Part shown: positions 27,668 to 34,644 of the stretch, piece by piece | Position numbering within the stretch: position 1 is the stretch's first letter | Layout of the letters: the number at the start of each line of letters is the position of its first letter | Origin: Lachnospiraceae bacterium | GTDB taxonomy: Bacteria > Bacillota > Clostridia > Lachnospirales > Lachnospiraceae | Assembly: GCA_017938485.1 (NCBI GenBank) | Contig: JAGBBM010000032.1 | Span: 50,932 to 114,931 of the forward strand | DNA: 64,000 nt | Direction of reading: 5' to 3' | Made by a program: the position numbers and the translations under genes | The notes under the pieces: model-generated | The model's input: only the letters and a program-made list of their open reading frames with translations | What the model was told of the DNA's origin: nothing | The model's database searches: none

Positions 27668-28789
27668 ATGCTTACACCAGTTGATATTCAACAGAAAAGA
27701 TTTCACATAGGTATTGGTTACGACAAAAAAGATGTAAATGCTTTTTTTGAATCTGTAGTTGAAAGCTATGAGCAATTATATCGTTCCAACGCAGAATTAA
27801 AAGAAAAAGTAATCACACTTACTGATGGATTACAGAATTACAAGTCAAAGGAAGCTTCTCTCAAAAAGTCTTTGATGTTAGCAGAAAAGGATTCTGAGGA
27901 TACAAAGTCAAAGGCAACAAAAGAAGCTAAAACTATAGAATTAGAAGCAAAAGCTAAAGCTAAAGCTATCATAGGTGATGCAGAAGAACGCCTTGAAGCC
28001 ATAAAGCTTGAGATGGCAACTTTAGAGACACAGTATGCTGCATATAAGTCTAATTTTTTAAGTCTTATGAAACAGCAGCATGATTTCCTCAAGTCAGTTG
28101 ATTTTGACAAAGATGCTGCTATAGACCCAAGAGCTTTAACCTTACTTGGAGGTAATGCAGCTGCCACAGCGTCAACAGCATCTAATCAAGCTGCATTCGG
28201 TTCATTTGATGGTGATCCACAGATGAGAGACCAATCTACTTTAGGTGGAATGAATGGCGCAAGTAATGCAGGCGGCCTTTCTATGAATCCTGACGACAAG
28301 AACAGTACTAGTGCTGTTTATACAGCTCATTTAGGTGAAAATGATAACTTTGTTGATCCATTTAACCCTAACAAAAATGAGCCTGGTAGATATAATCCTT
28401 ATGATGGACGTCAACCAGAGACCTCAAAAGCTACAAAAACTAATTTTACTGTTAATACAAATCCAGGTAGCAAAAGTAGTCGTTCAAGAAGACCACAGCA
28501 AAAGCCACAAACAGAAAGTGCGTCTACTCCCAACGTAGAGCCTAAGGCTGCATATACATCAGCCCCAGAGGCTAAATCAAAACCTGAAACTAAACCTGAA
28601 GAAAAAAAGAACGAGATACCAACTGTATCTTTTAATTATGAAGCTGAATCAAAAAAGAGTGATACAAAGGCAAAAGATGAAAACGAATTAGTTGGTGATG
28701 TTGAGGTTAATTTCGATGAGAAAAACCTTATTGGTGATAATTCTTCAGAGGATACAGAAACAGACGAATTCGGTTTTGAATTTGTATAA
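27668..28789 (+). CDS. DivIVA domain-containing protein
   Basis: The N-terminal DivIVA domain (LTPVDIQQKRFHIGIGYDKKDVNAFFE) leads into a coiled coil (about residues 35-140) rich in Ala, Lys and Glu. The rest, ~220 residues, is predicted disordered and rich in Ser, Pro, Asn and Gln, ending in an acidic tail (VNFDEKNLIGDNSSEDTETDEFGFEFV read in parts). It should bind negatively curved membrane at poles and septa. In Bacillus DivIVA recruits MinJ/MinCD. The protein is much longer than B. subtilis DivIVA (164). AAGGGGGAT precedes the ATG at 27668. Confidence 0.9.
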   Translation: MLTPVDIQQKRFHIGIGYDKKDVNAFFESVVESYEQLYRSNAELKEKVITLTDGLQNYKSKEASLKKSLMLAEKDSEDTKSKATKEAKTIELEAKAKAKAIIGDAEERLEAIKLEMATLETQYAAYKSNFLSLMKQQHDFLKSVDFDKDAAIDPRALTLLGGNAAATASTASNQAAFGSFDGDPQMRDQSTLGGMNGASNAGGLSMNPDDKNSTSAVYTAHLGENDNFVDPFNPNKNEPGRYNPYDGRQPETSKATKTNFTVNTNPGSKSSRSRRPQQKPQTESASTPNVEPKAAYTSAPEAKSKPETKPEEKKNEIPTVSFNYEAESKKSDTKAKDENELVGDVEVNFDEKNLIGDNSSEDTETDEFGFEFV

Positions 28790-28813
28790 ATATATTGTAC
28801 ATAGGAGACACTC

Positions 28814-29917
28814 ATGAAAGATTTAACCGTACATCTTAATGAAGAGCCTATATACAACATCGTATATTCAGATACATTCGAAAAATTACCTGACTTAATT
28901 CTTGAGTTAGGTTCTGAAAAAAGAAAAATATGTGTTGTATCTGAGACTAATGTAGCATCCTTATATATGGATGCTATATTACTTTCTATAAAAGATTGTT
29001 GTAGTAAGGCAATTCAGTTTGTTTTTCCTGAAGGAGAACAGAGCAAAAATTTAAATACAGTTAAGGATTTATACGAAAAGCTTATATTAGAGCAATTTGA
29101 TAGAAATGACCTTCTTATAGCCTTAGGCGGTGGAGTAGTAGGAGATTTAACAGGTTTTACTGCGGCAACATACCTTCGTGGTATAGATTTTATCCAAATC
29201 CCAACCAGCTTACTTTCACAAGTTGATTCAAGCATCGGTGGCAAAACCGGTGTAGACTTTGATTCATACAAAAACATGGTTGGTGCATTCCATATGCCAA
29301 AGCTTGTATATATGAACCTATCTGTACTAAATACTCTAGATAATAGACAATTTTGTTCTGGAATGGGTGAAATCGTAAAGCATGGACTAATCAAAGATGC
29401 AACATATTTCAATTGGTTAAAGGATAACTCTACATCAATTGAAAACAAGGATATGTCTATTCTATACGAGATGGTAAGAAATAGCTGCATCGTAAAGAAA
29501 AATGTGGTTGAAAACGATCCAACAGAAAAGGGCGAAAGAGCTCTTTTAAACTTTGGCCACACCTTAGGACATGCTATAGAAAAATATATGAATTTCGAGT
29601 ATTTACACGGTGAATGTGTGTTTATTGGTATGCTTTTGGCAACAATAATATCATACAACAAGGGCAATATTTCTCTTGAAGATAAAAAATTGATTTTCAG
29701 CACAATATCTGCCTTTAATGTACCAATTTTACCAAAGGACATAGATATAGAAAAAATCCTTTCCTACACTAAAAATGACAAGAAAGTAGTGGGAGATAAG
29801 GTTAAATTTATACTATTAAAAAATATAGGAGAAGCATACATTGATATGGATGTAACCTCAGATGACATGAGAGCATCCCTTAATGAATTGCTTAAATTAG
29901 ACAACTATGAAATCTAA
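28814..29917 (+). CDS. aroB: 3-dehydroquinate synthase
   Basis: It catalyses the second step of the shikimate pathway, DAHP to 3-dehydroquinate, with NAD+ and a metal ion. Motifs are the NAD-binding GGGVVGDLTGFTAATYLRG, QVDSSIGGKTGVD, KNMVGAFHMP and the metal histidines in NFGHTLGHAIE and YLHGECV. It is 367 residues, standard. AGGAGA precedes the ATG at 28814. No other shikimate genes are near; it is translationally overlapped with lspA by 11 bases. Confidence 0.96.
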   Translation: MKDLTVHLNEEPIYNIVYSDTFEKLPDLILELGSEKRKICVVSETNVASLYMDAILLSIKDCCSKAIQFVFPEGEQSKNLNTVKDLYEKLILEQFDRNDLLIALGGGVVGDLTGFTAATYLRGIDFIQIPTSLLSQVDSSIGGKTGVDFDSYKNMVGAFHMPKLVYMNLSVLNTLDNRQFCSGMGEIVKHGLIKDATYFNWLKDNSTSIENKDMSILYEMVRNSCIVKKNVVENDPTEKGERALLNFGHTLGHAIEKYMNFEYLHGECVFIGMLLATIISYNKGNISLEDKKLIFSTISAFNVPILPKDIDIEKILSYTKNDKKVVGDKVKFILLKNIGEAYIDMDVTSDDMRASLNELLKLDNYEI

Positions 29918-30485
29918 AGAAACTTTCAAAGTAAAAATATATTTTCTGCCTATAATTTTCATCGGGCTTTTGGTTGCGCTAGACCAATTAACCAAGTCAA
30001 TTATTACAGGTAACTTCATTCTATATGAGAAACGCCCGCTGATAGATGATGTTTTTTCTTTTACTTACATTCAAAACACAGGTATCGCCTGGGGAATGTT
30101 TAAAGGTAAAATAAACATTCTTCTAATTATAACAGCGTTAATCATTATACTTTGTAGCTATATGTTCCATAATATATCAGAAAAGAAGGGCTTTATGGCA
30201 GCGAAAGTGTGCCTCATCTTCATAATATCTGGTGGAATCGGCAATATGATAGACAGAGTAAAGCTAGGGTATGTAATTGATTTTTTAAGCTTTGATTTAA
30301 TTGATTTTCCTGTATTTAATGTAGCAGATATATATGTAACAGTGTTTACTATATTATTATTTGTTTTGATACTGTTTAAATATTCCGACGAGGAATTTGA
30401 TATAATGCTTGGAAGCAAGAAAAAGGCTGTTGAAACAGTTTCAAAAAATAATGACGAGAGCGACAAAGATACAAATTCTGTTTAA
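29907..30485 (+). CDS. lspA: lipoprotein signal peptidase (signal peptidase II)
   Basis: This membrane aspartyl protease cleaves the signal peptide of diacylated prolipoproteins. It has four transmembrane helices; the catalytic aspartates are in GNMIDRVKLGYVIDF and FNVADIYV, with the early DQLTKSI motif. At 192 residues it carries a ~30-residue charged C-terminal tail beyond the usual end. The start overlaps the last 11 bases of aroB and has no obvious binding site of its own, so it probably depends on coupling to aroB translation. rluD follows, as in many bacteria. Confidence 0.95.
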   Translation: MKSKETFKVKIYFLPIIFIGLLVALDQLTKSIITGNFILYEKRPLIDDVFSFTYIQNTGIAWGMFKGKINILLIITALIIILCSYMFHNISEKKGFMAAKVCLIFIISGGIGNMIDRVKLGYVIDFLSFDLIDFPVFNVADIYVTVFTILLFVLILFKYSDEEFDIMLGSKKKAVETVSKNNDESDKDTNSV

Positions 30486-30498
30486 ATACAGAGTTTTG

Positions 30499-30528
30499 TT
30501 GACATAATATTTTTACGGTAATTATATT
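30499..30528 (+). promoter_or_regulatory. promoter abutting the rluD start codon
   Basis: TTGACA at 30499-30504, then TATATT at 30523-30528 (18-base spacer; TTATAT at 17). The ATG of the next gene is at 30532, only 3 bases after the -10. Transcription from here would begin at or just after the ATG, so it would yield a leaderless or 5'-truncated mRNA. Confidence 0.5.
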
Positions 30529-30531
30529 AAT

Positions 30532-31458
30532 ATGGATGAATTATATTTAGAAATTGACGAAACAAAAAGTGAATATGTTGGTACACGTATAGACAAGGTG
30601 TTATCTCTTGAATTTCCAGAATATTCTAGAGCATTTATCCAAAAGCTTATAGATGAGGGCAATATAACAATATCAAATAAGCCTGTAAAATCAAATTATA
30701 AGCTAAAAGCAGGAGATAATATATATATTTGTATACCTGAGCCTGAAAATCTTGATATAGAGCCCGAAAACATCCCTTTAGATATAATTTATGAGGATGA
30801 TGATATAATTATAGTTAACAAGCCAAAGGGTATGGTAGTTCATCCGGCGCCGGGTCATACAAGCGGTACCTTAGTAAATGCCTTAATGTATCACTGCAAA
30901 GACTCATTGTCGTCCATAAATGGCGTTCTAAGGCCAGGAATCGTCCATAGAATTGATATGAATACCACAGGGCTTCTTGTCGCCTGTAAAAACGACCAAG
31001 CTCATAAAGTTATGTCAGATAAATTTAAAATCCATGATATAACCCGTGTATACACAGCAATATGTTATAATCACTTTAACGAGCTTGAAGGTACAGTAGA
31101 TAAACCTATAGCAAGACACAAGATTGACAGAAAAAAAATGGCGATAGACCCTATAAACGGCCGAAATGCCATAACACATTATAAAGTGATTGAAGAACTT
31201 AAAAACAACTTTTCCTTAATTGAATGTCGTCTAGAAACTGGACGTACACACCAGATAAGGGTTCATATGGCAAGTATAAACCATCCATTACTTGGGGATG
31301 AGGTATATGGTCCTAAATCAAAGCCTTTTAAAACCGAAGGACAAACCCTTCATGCAGGGGTTTTAGGATTCAATCATCCAATAACAGGCAAATACATGGA
31401 ATTTAGTTCTAAATTACCGGAATACTTCAATATAATCATAAATAAACTCAAAAAATAA
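30532..31458 (+). CDS. rluD: RluD-type 23S rRNA pseudouridine synthase
   Basis: RluD-type enzymes make pseudouridines in helix 69 of 23S rRNA. An S4 domain at about residues 15-75 (GTRIDKVLSLEFPEYSRAFI) precedes the catalytic domain with HRIDMNTTGLLV (catalytic Asp142) and HQIRVHMASINHPLLGD. It is 308 residues. The gene directly follows lspA, as in E. coli and Bacillus (ylyB). No Shine-Dalgarno sequence is seen ahead of the ATG at 30532, and a promoter-like pair abuts it. The only other nearby starts would cut into the S4 domain, so the ATG is kept. Confidence 0.9.
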   Translation: MDELYLEIDETKSEYVGTRIDKVLSLEFPEYSRAFIQKLIDEGNITISNKPVKSNYKLKAGDNIYICIPEPENLDIEPENIPLDIIYEDDDIIIVNKPKGMVVHPAPGHTSGTLVNALMYHCKDSLSSINGVLRPGIVHRIDMNTTGLLVACKNDQAHKVMSDKFKIHDITRVYTAICYNHFNELEGTVDKPIARHKIDRKKMAIDPINGRNAITHYKVIEELKNNFSLIECRLETGRTHQIRVHMASINHPLLGDEVYGPKSKPFKTEGQTLHAGVLGFNHPITGKYMEFSSKLPEYFNIIINKLKK

Positions 31459-31492
31459 AATATACAAATAGAAATTCTATTTGTATATTTTA
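31456..31492. terminator. symmetric AT-rich hairpin shared by two convergent genes
   Basis: An 18-base perfect inverted repeat with a single central base. It begins in the rluD stop codon and contains the last four codons and stop of the opposing gene (31477-32181). The ends give A-runs on one side and T-runs on the other in both directions, so it can act as a bidirectional terminator despite its low GC. Confidence 0.75.
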
Positions 31493-32181
31493 TAATCATA
31501 ATATAACTCTTTATTATTAAAAACAGAAATGATTTTAAATGTATAGAATGCAACAATAACCAAAACAATAAATACAGTAATAAAGATTGTTGTTTTAATA
31601 TAAGCTGATGACTTGCAATATGGCCCATATTCAAATTTTTGTTTATTATTCTTATAATAACTTATGTTATAAATTATTGTCACAATAAGAAATATATCTA
31701 AAAGAATAGAGCATTCAAACCAAGCTCCAATACTATGACTAACAAATAAGGTACTAAAATCAAAACCAATTATTGTTGCAAGAAAAAACACTAATGTATA
31801 TAAATTTACCCAATATCCATATAATTTATTATCAATATATGATTTCCATGATACTAATATTAAAACTGGAATCAATATAAGAATTCTCCATATAATACTC
31901 CTTATAAAGGAGAGTGCAGCCATATATTGATTAACAATCACTTTATCTAATTCATTTTCTGTCATATAATGACCATATTCTATAATTTCATCATTAATAT
32001 TACTTTTAGACACATATGTACTATAGGATATGTCATAGTGCAAATTATCAACAACTCTAAATAAATAATTATTAGGAATCATATAAATAAGTAATATACT
32101 AGTAATTAAAATAATTATCTGTGCATATCTTTTAACAAAATTTCTATGTTTTCTATTTTTTGTCCAAGAAAAATTCCACAT
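31477..32181 (-). CDS. AT-rich multi-span membrane protein of unknown function
   Basis: A 234-residue protein with five predicted transmembrane segments, at about residues 20-38, 90-112, 120-142, 150-170 and 196-218. An extracytoplasmic loop of ~50 residues lies between the first two (SYSTYVSKSNINDEIIEYGHY). The family is not recognised. The coding sequence is visibly more AT-rich and richer in Ile, Asn and Tyr than its neighbours. It is the only minus-strand gene between 5 and 33 kb and sits between rluD and a tyrosine recombinase gene, so recent acquisition is plausible. GAGGT lies 9 bases ahead of the ATG at 32181. A TATAAT at 32217-32222 (minus) would be its -10. Confidence 0.65.
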   Translation of the reverse strand: MWNFSWTKNRKHRNFVKRYAQIIILITSILLIYMIPNNYLFRVVDNLHYDISYSTYVSKSNINDEIIEYGHYMTENELDKVIVNQYMAALSFIRSIIWRILILIPVLILVSWKSYIDNKLYGYWVNLYTLVFFLATIIGFDFSTLFVSHSIGAWFECSILLDIFLIVTIIYNISYYKNNKQKFEYGPYCKSSAYIKTTIFITVFIVLVIVAFYTFKIISVFNNKELYYDYKIYK

Positions 32182-32336
32182 CTAAATCAAACCTCAATTG
32201 TAAATTTATATACCAAATTATATCATCAACATTACATAACAACAATATCTATGTTGATTCATCCACATATAGTATGGAGAGAGGAGCACCACTTTGCTCC
32301 AACTATGCGATAAACTCAGGTTTAACGAAAAAAGTC

Positions 32337-32365
32337 TGTACATTTAAAGCGAATAGTGGTATAAT
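32337..32365 (+). promoter_or_regulatory. promoter of the XerS-like recombinase gene
   Basis: TGTACA at 32337-32342, 17-base spacer, TATAAT at 32360-32365. The divergent spacer 32182-32423 also contains a 6-base-pair hairpin (GGAGCA-CCACTT-TGCTCC, 32283-32300) upstream of it and the minus-strand -10 at 32217-32222; nothing else is seen there. Confidence 0.6.
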
Positions 32366-32423
32366 TAATATATGGCTGAAAACCGCTTATTTGCTAGGTT
32401 TTTATCTTAAGGAGGTTTTTATT

Positions 32424-33476
32424 TTGGCAGAATTCAATTACCACCAACAAACTGATATGAAAAACATCGAACTCATCCGTAACATCTGTGATGAGCTTCC
32501 TCAATTTGTTAAGATGTTTTTTAGATCTATACAACAATCAAAGTCATCACGTACAAGGCTTGGTTATGCCAGGGACATAAAGAACTTTTTTGAGTATATA
32601 TGTGCCACCTATACCGATGCACCTTGTAACACCCCTAAGGATATCACCTTGGATATCTTATCTTCTATAGATGCCATGTTTATCGATGATTATATGGATT
32701 ATCTCCAGATGTATAAGAAAAATGGTCGTACATACACTAACGGCAAGGCCGCTATTAAGCGTAAAATCACATCTTTAAGTGTATTTTACTCATATTACTA
32801 TAGAAATGACCTTGTAAGTCAAAATCCTGTTGCTAAGATTGAGCGTCCACGTATACATGACAAACAGATTGTACGTATGGATGCTGCAGAAACGGCTAAT
32901 TTCCTTGATACCGTTGAATTTGGCAATAATTTGACCGCTAAGCAATTACAGTACCACGAAAAGAACAAAACAAGGGATTTGGCCCTTTTAACCCTTATGT
33001 TAAGCACCGGAATCCGTATATCTGAATGTATTGGCTTAGATACCAAGGACGTGGATTTCAACAATATGTGCATTAAAATCACCCGAAAAGGTGGTAAAGA
33101 AGCCATTGTATACTTTAGCGACGAGGCTTTGGAGCCACTTTTAGCTTATATGGAGGAAAGAAAGAAAATCGAGCCGCAAAAGGGTCACGAATATGCTCTT
33201 TTCCTCTCTGCACAGAAAAAACGAATAAGCATTCGCAGTGTTGAAAATCTAGTTAATAAGTACGCAAGATCCGCTGTACCCCTTAAGCATATTACTCCAC
33301 ATAAGCTCCGAAGCACCTTTGGTACAGCTCTATATCAGGAAACCTCAGATATATACTTGGTTGCTGATGTTTTAGGACATACCGATGTTAATACAACCCG
33401 TAAGCACTATGCTGACATTGATAACGAGCGTAAACGTCTAGCCAGAAACAAGGTTCAGCTTAGAGAAAAACCTTAA
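32424..33476 (+). CDS. XerS-like tyrosine recombinase
   Basis: A 350-residue tyrosine recombinase with N-terminal SAM-like core-binding domain (about residues 10-150) and catalytic domain. All catalytic residues are present: Arg198 (STGIRISE), Lys222 (TRKGGKE), His293 and Arg296 (HKLRS), His319 (LGHTDVNTT) and Tyr329 (KHYADID). The long N-terminal half and the KNKTRDLALLTLML and DLKDV-like DTKDVDFNNM segments recall the single-recombinase XerS of streptococci rather than the ~300-residue XerC/XerD. TTG 32424 is chosen as start because AAGGAGG is 8 bases upstream; the open frame back to 32160 is not coding. A dif-like site lies 22 bases after the stop. Confidence 0.85.
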   Translation: MAEFNYHQQTDMKNIELIRNICDELPQFVKMFFRSIQQSKSSRTRLGYARDIKNFFEYICATYTDAPCNTPKDITLDILSSIDAMFIDDYMDYLQMYKKNGRTYTNGKAAIKRKITSLSVFYSYYYRNDLVSQNPVAKIERPRIHDKQIVRMDAAETANFLDTVEFGNNLTAKQLQYHEKNKTRDLALLTLMLSTGIRISECIGLDTKDVDFNNMCIKITRKGGKEAIVYFSDEALEPLLAYMEERKKIEPQKGHEYALFLSAQKKRISIRSVENLVNKYARSAVPLKHITPHKLRSTFGTALYQETSDIYLVADVLGHTDVNTTRKHYADIDNERKRLARNKVQLREKP

Positions 33477-33497
33477 AATTATAATTATATTCATAAT

Positions 33498-33525
33498 ATT
33501 TTACCGTAAATATATTATGTATACT
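33498..33525 (+). other. candidate dif-type Xer recombination site
   Basis: The 28-base sequence ATTTTACCGTAAA plus TATATTATGTATACT has an 11-base right arm TTATGTATACT that matches the XerD arm of B. subtilis dif (TTATGTAAACT) at 10 of 11 positions, with the same central ATATA. The left arm ATTTTACCGTA matches the Bacillus XerC arm poorly but resembles the ATTTTTCCGAAAA arm that I recall from streptococcal dif-SL. It lies between the XerS-like gene and its terminator, the arrangement known for xerS and dif-SL. The comparison strings are from memory. Confidence 0.5.
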
Positions 33526-33539
33526 AAATTCTATTTTTA

Positions 33540-33580
33540 TACCCAGAGAACATCTCCTCTGGGTATTTTTTATTATTTTT
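33540..33580. terminator. bidirectional terminator between the recombinase and kinase-like genes
   Basis: A 9-base-pair stem TACCCAGAG / CTCTGGGTA with 8-base loop, followed on the + strand by TTTTTTATTATTTTT. The convergent gene's stop at 33573-33575 lies in the T-rich tract. Confidence 0.85.
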
Positions 33581-34190
33581 CTATAGAATTTATGTAATCG
33601 ACAATCAAATCAACTGTCTTATCAATACTCATCAAACTACTGTTAATGCATATGTCATAGCTTTCCATAGCTCCCCAGCGCTTTGAGGTATAATAATTAT
33701 AATATGATGCTCTAGCCTTATCTTCCTTGTTAATCTGTGAACGCGCTTTATCCTCAGATAGGCTAAAACGCTCTGAAACGGTCTTAATCCTCTCTTCTAT
33801 CGGTGCATATATAAATATCTTTATCAAATCCGGATTATGTCTTAAGGCATAATCTGCACATCTTCCAACAAATACACATGGACCATCTGACGCAAGTTTT
33901 TTAACCGTGTCATATGTAGCCTGAAAGGCCTGTTGACTAAGATTAGTCTGATATCCAGGATTATTAAATCCAAAACTATAAGGATCCATAACCAAAGAAT
34001 AAAGGAAGCTCTTTGTAGGCCTTTCATCCAAACTTCTAAGTACATCTTCACTCAAACCGCTATTTTTAGCCGTTTCATTTAGGATTTCCTTGTCATAAAA
34101 AGGAATACCCAGCCTATCCGCCAAACGATGTCCTATCTCTCTACCATTGCTGCCAAATTGTCTACCAATTGCGATGATTTTGTTTGCCAT
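33573..34190 (-). CDS. cytidylate kinase-like family protein
   Basis: A 205-residue P-loop-type nucleoside kinase relative. The N-terminus has IAIGRQFGSNGREIGHRLADRLG, in which the usual GxxGxGK P-loop is replaced by GSNGREIG, as in the cytidylate kinase-like family common in gut Firmicutes. GPCVFVGRCADYALR and the Arg-rich lid (SEDKARSQINKEDKARASYY, read as the lid) are also present. The physiological substrate of this family is not established. AAAGGAGG precedes the ATG at 34190. The promoter upstream reads TTGACA / TAAAAT. Confidence 0.85.
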   Translation of the reverse strand: MANKIIAIGRQFGSNGREIGHRLADRLGIPFYDKEILNETAKNSGLSEDVLRSLDERPTKSFLYSLVMDPYSFGFNNPGYQTNLSQQAFQATYDTVKKLASDGPCVFVGRCADYALRHNPDLIKIFIYAPIEERIKTVSERFSLSEDKARSQINKEDKARASYYNYYTSKRWGAMESYDICINSSLMSIDKTVDLIVDYINSIEK

Positions 34191-34241
34191 AATAGTATCC
34201 TCCTTTATAAATATATGATTTATATGGATTAATATAATTAT

Positions 34242-34271
34242 ATTTTAATGGATTTATAAGGGTTATGTCAA
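34242..34271 (-). promoter_or_regulatory. promoter of the cytidylate kinase-like gene
   Basis: On the minus strand TTGACA (34266-34271) and TAAAAT (34242-34247) are separated by 18 bases. It lies just outside the left inverted repeat at 34288. Confidence 0.55.
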
Positions 34272-34297
34272 CTATAACTTGTTGTTGAATAAAGGAC

Positions 34298-34326
34298 TTT
34301 ACACCATTTTAAATCCACCGTATAAT
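34298..34326 (+). promoter_or_regulatory. promoter of the 57-codon gene
   Basis: TTTACA at 34298-34303, 17-base spacer and TATAAT at 34321-34326. The -35 lies inside the left inverted repeat, so anything binding the repeat would control the promoter. Confidence 0.65.
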
Positions 34327-34359
34327 TATATATATTATTTCATAAAGGTGGTGGAAAGC

Positions 34360-34533
34360 GTGGAAGGAATGACATTAGAAGAACAAAAGCAAATCCTTAT
34401 TGATTCATATATTAATTTAATGCGAATCAAAAAATGCCAAAAAGAAATTAATGAAGAATTAGAATATCAAATCAGAACTACAAAAGTCAAATTATCAAAT
34501 TTCAGTATTGATGTTTCCCAACTTGAATATTAA
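34360..34533 (+). CDS. small helical protein of unknown function
   Basis: A 57-residue product starting at GTG 34360 behind AAAGGTGG; an ATG three codons later is the alternative. It is predicted to be almost wholly helical and charged (MTLEEQKQILIDSYINLMRI, then KKCQKEINEELEYQI), like a short coiled coil or a DNA- or kinase-binding peptide such as Spo0E-type proteins, although the SxxxD signature of those is not present. It has its own promoter and terminator and lies between 20-bp inverted repeats. No family is recognised. Confidence 0.6.
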   Translation: MEGMTLEEQKQILIDSYINLMRIKKCQKEINEELEYQIRTTKVKLSNFSIDVSQLEY

Positions 34534-34583
34534 TTAAGTAACTATCAACCATGGTGTAAAGTTCCTTATTGAATTATTTTATT

Positions 34584-34621
34584 AAAAAATAGAACCGACA
34601 AAATGTCAGTTCTATTTTTTT
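34584..34621. terminator. bidirectional terminator
   Basis: A 16-position stem with one mismatch (AAAAATAGAACCGACA opposite TGTCAGTTCTATTTTT), loop AAA, with A-runs on the left and T-runs on the right. It serves the small + gene and the patatin gene on the - strand. Confidence 0.85.
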
Positions 34622-34644
34622 GCAATATATTTAACTAAGATATC

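Larger units (their letters stand above)
34288..34570. repeat. 283-bp unit bounded by 20-bp inverted repeats around a small gene
   Basis: The left end (34288-34307, AATAAAGGACTTTACACCAT) and the reverse complement of the right end (34551-34570, AATAAGGAACTTTACACCAT) agree at 18 of 20 positions without gaps, including an exact 12-base core ACTTTACACCAT. The unit contains a promoter, a ribosome binding site and a 57-codon reading frame. No clear target-site duplication is visible. It may be a MITE-like mobile cassette or a pair of operator sites. Confidence 0.55.

Noticed and set aside
29014-29742. 242-codon minus-strand frame
   Set aside because: Antisense shadow of aroB, which has clear catalytic motifs.
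32283-32300. GGAGCA/TGCTCC hairpin as a terminator
   Set aside because: Short stem with no U-tract on either strand.
32160-32423. Open frame extending the recombinase gene 88 codons upstream
   Set aside because: It contains the promoter at 32337-32365, a strong AAGGAGG sits before TTG 32424, and the extended sequence does not look like a recombinase N-terminus.
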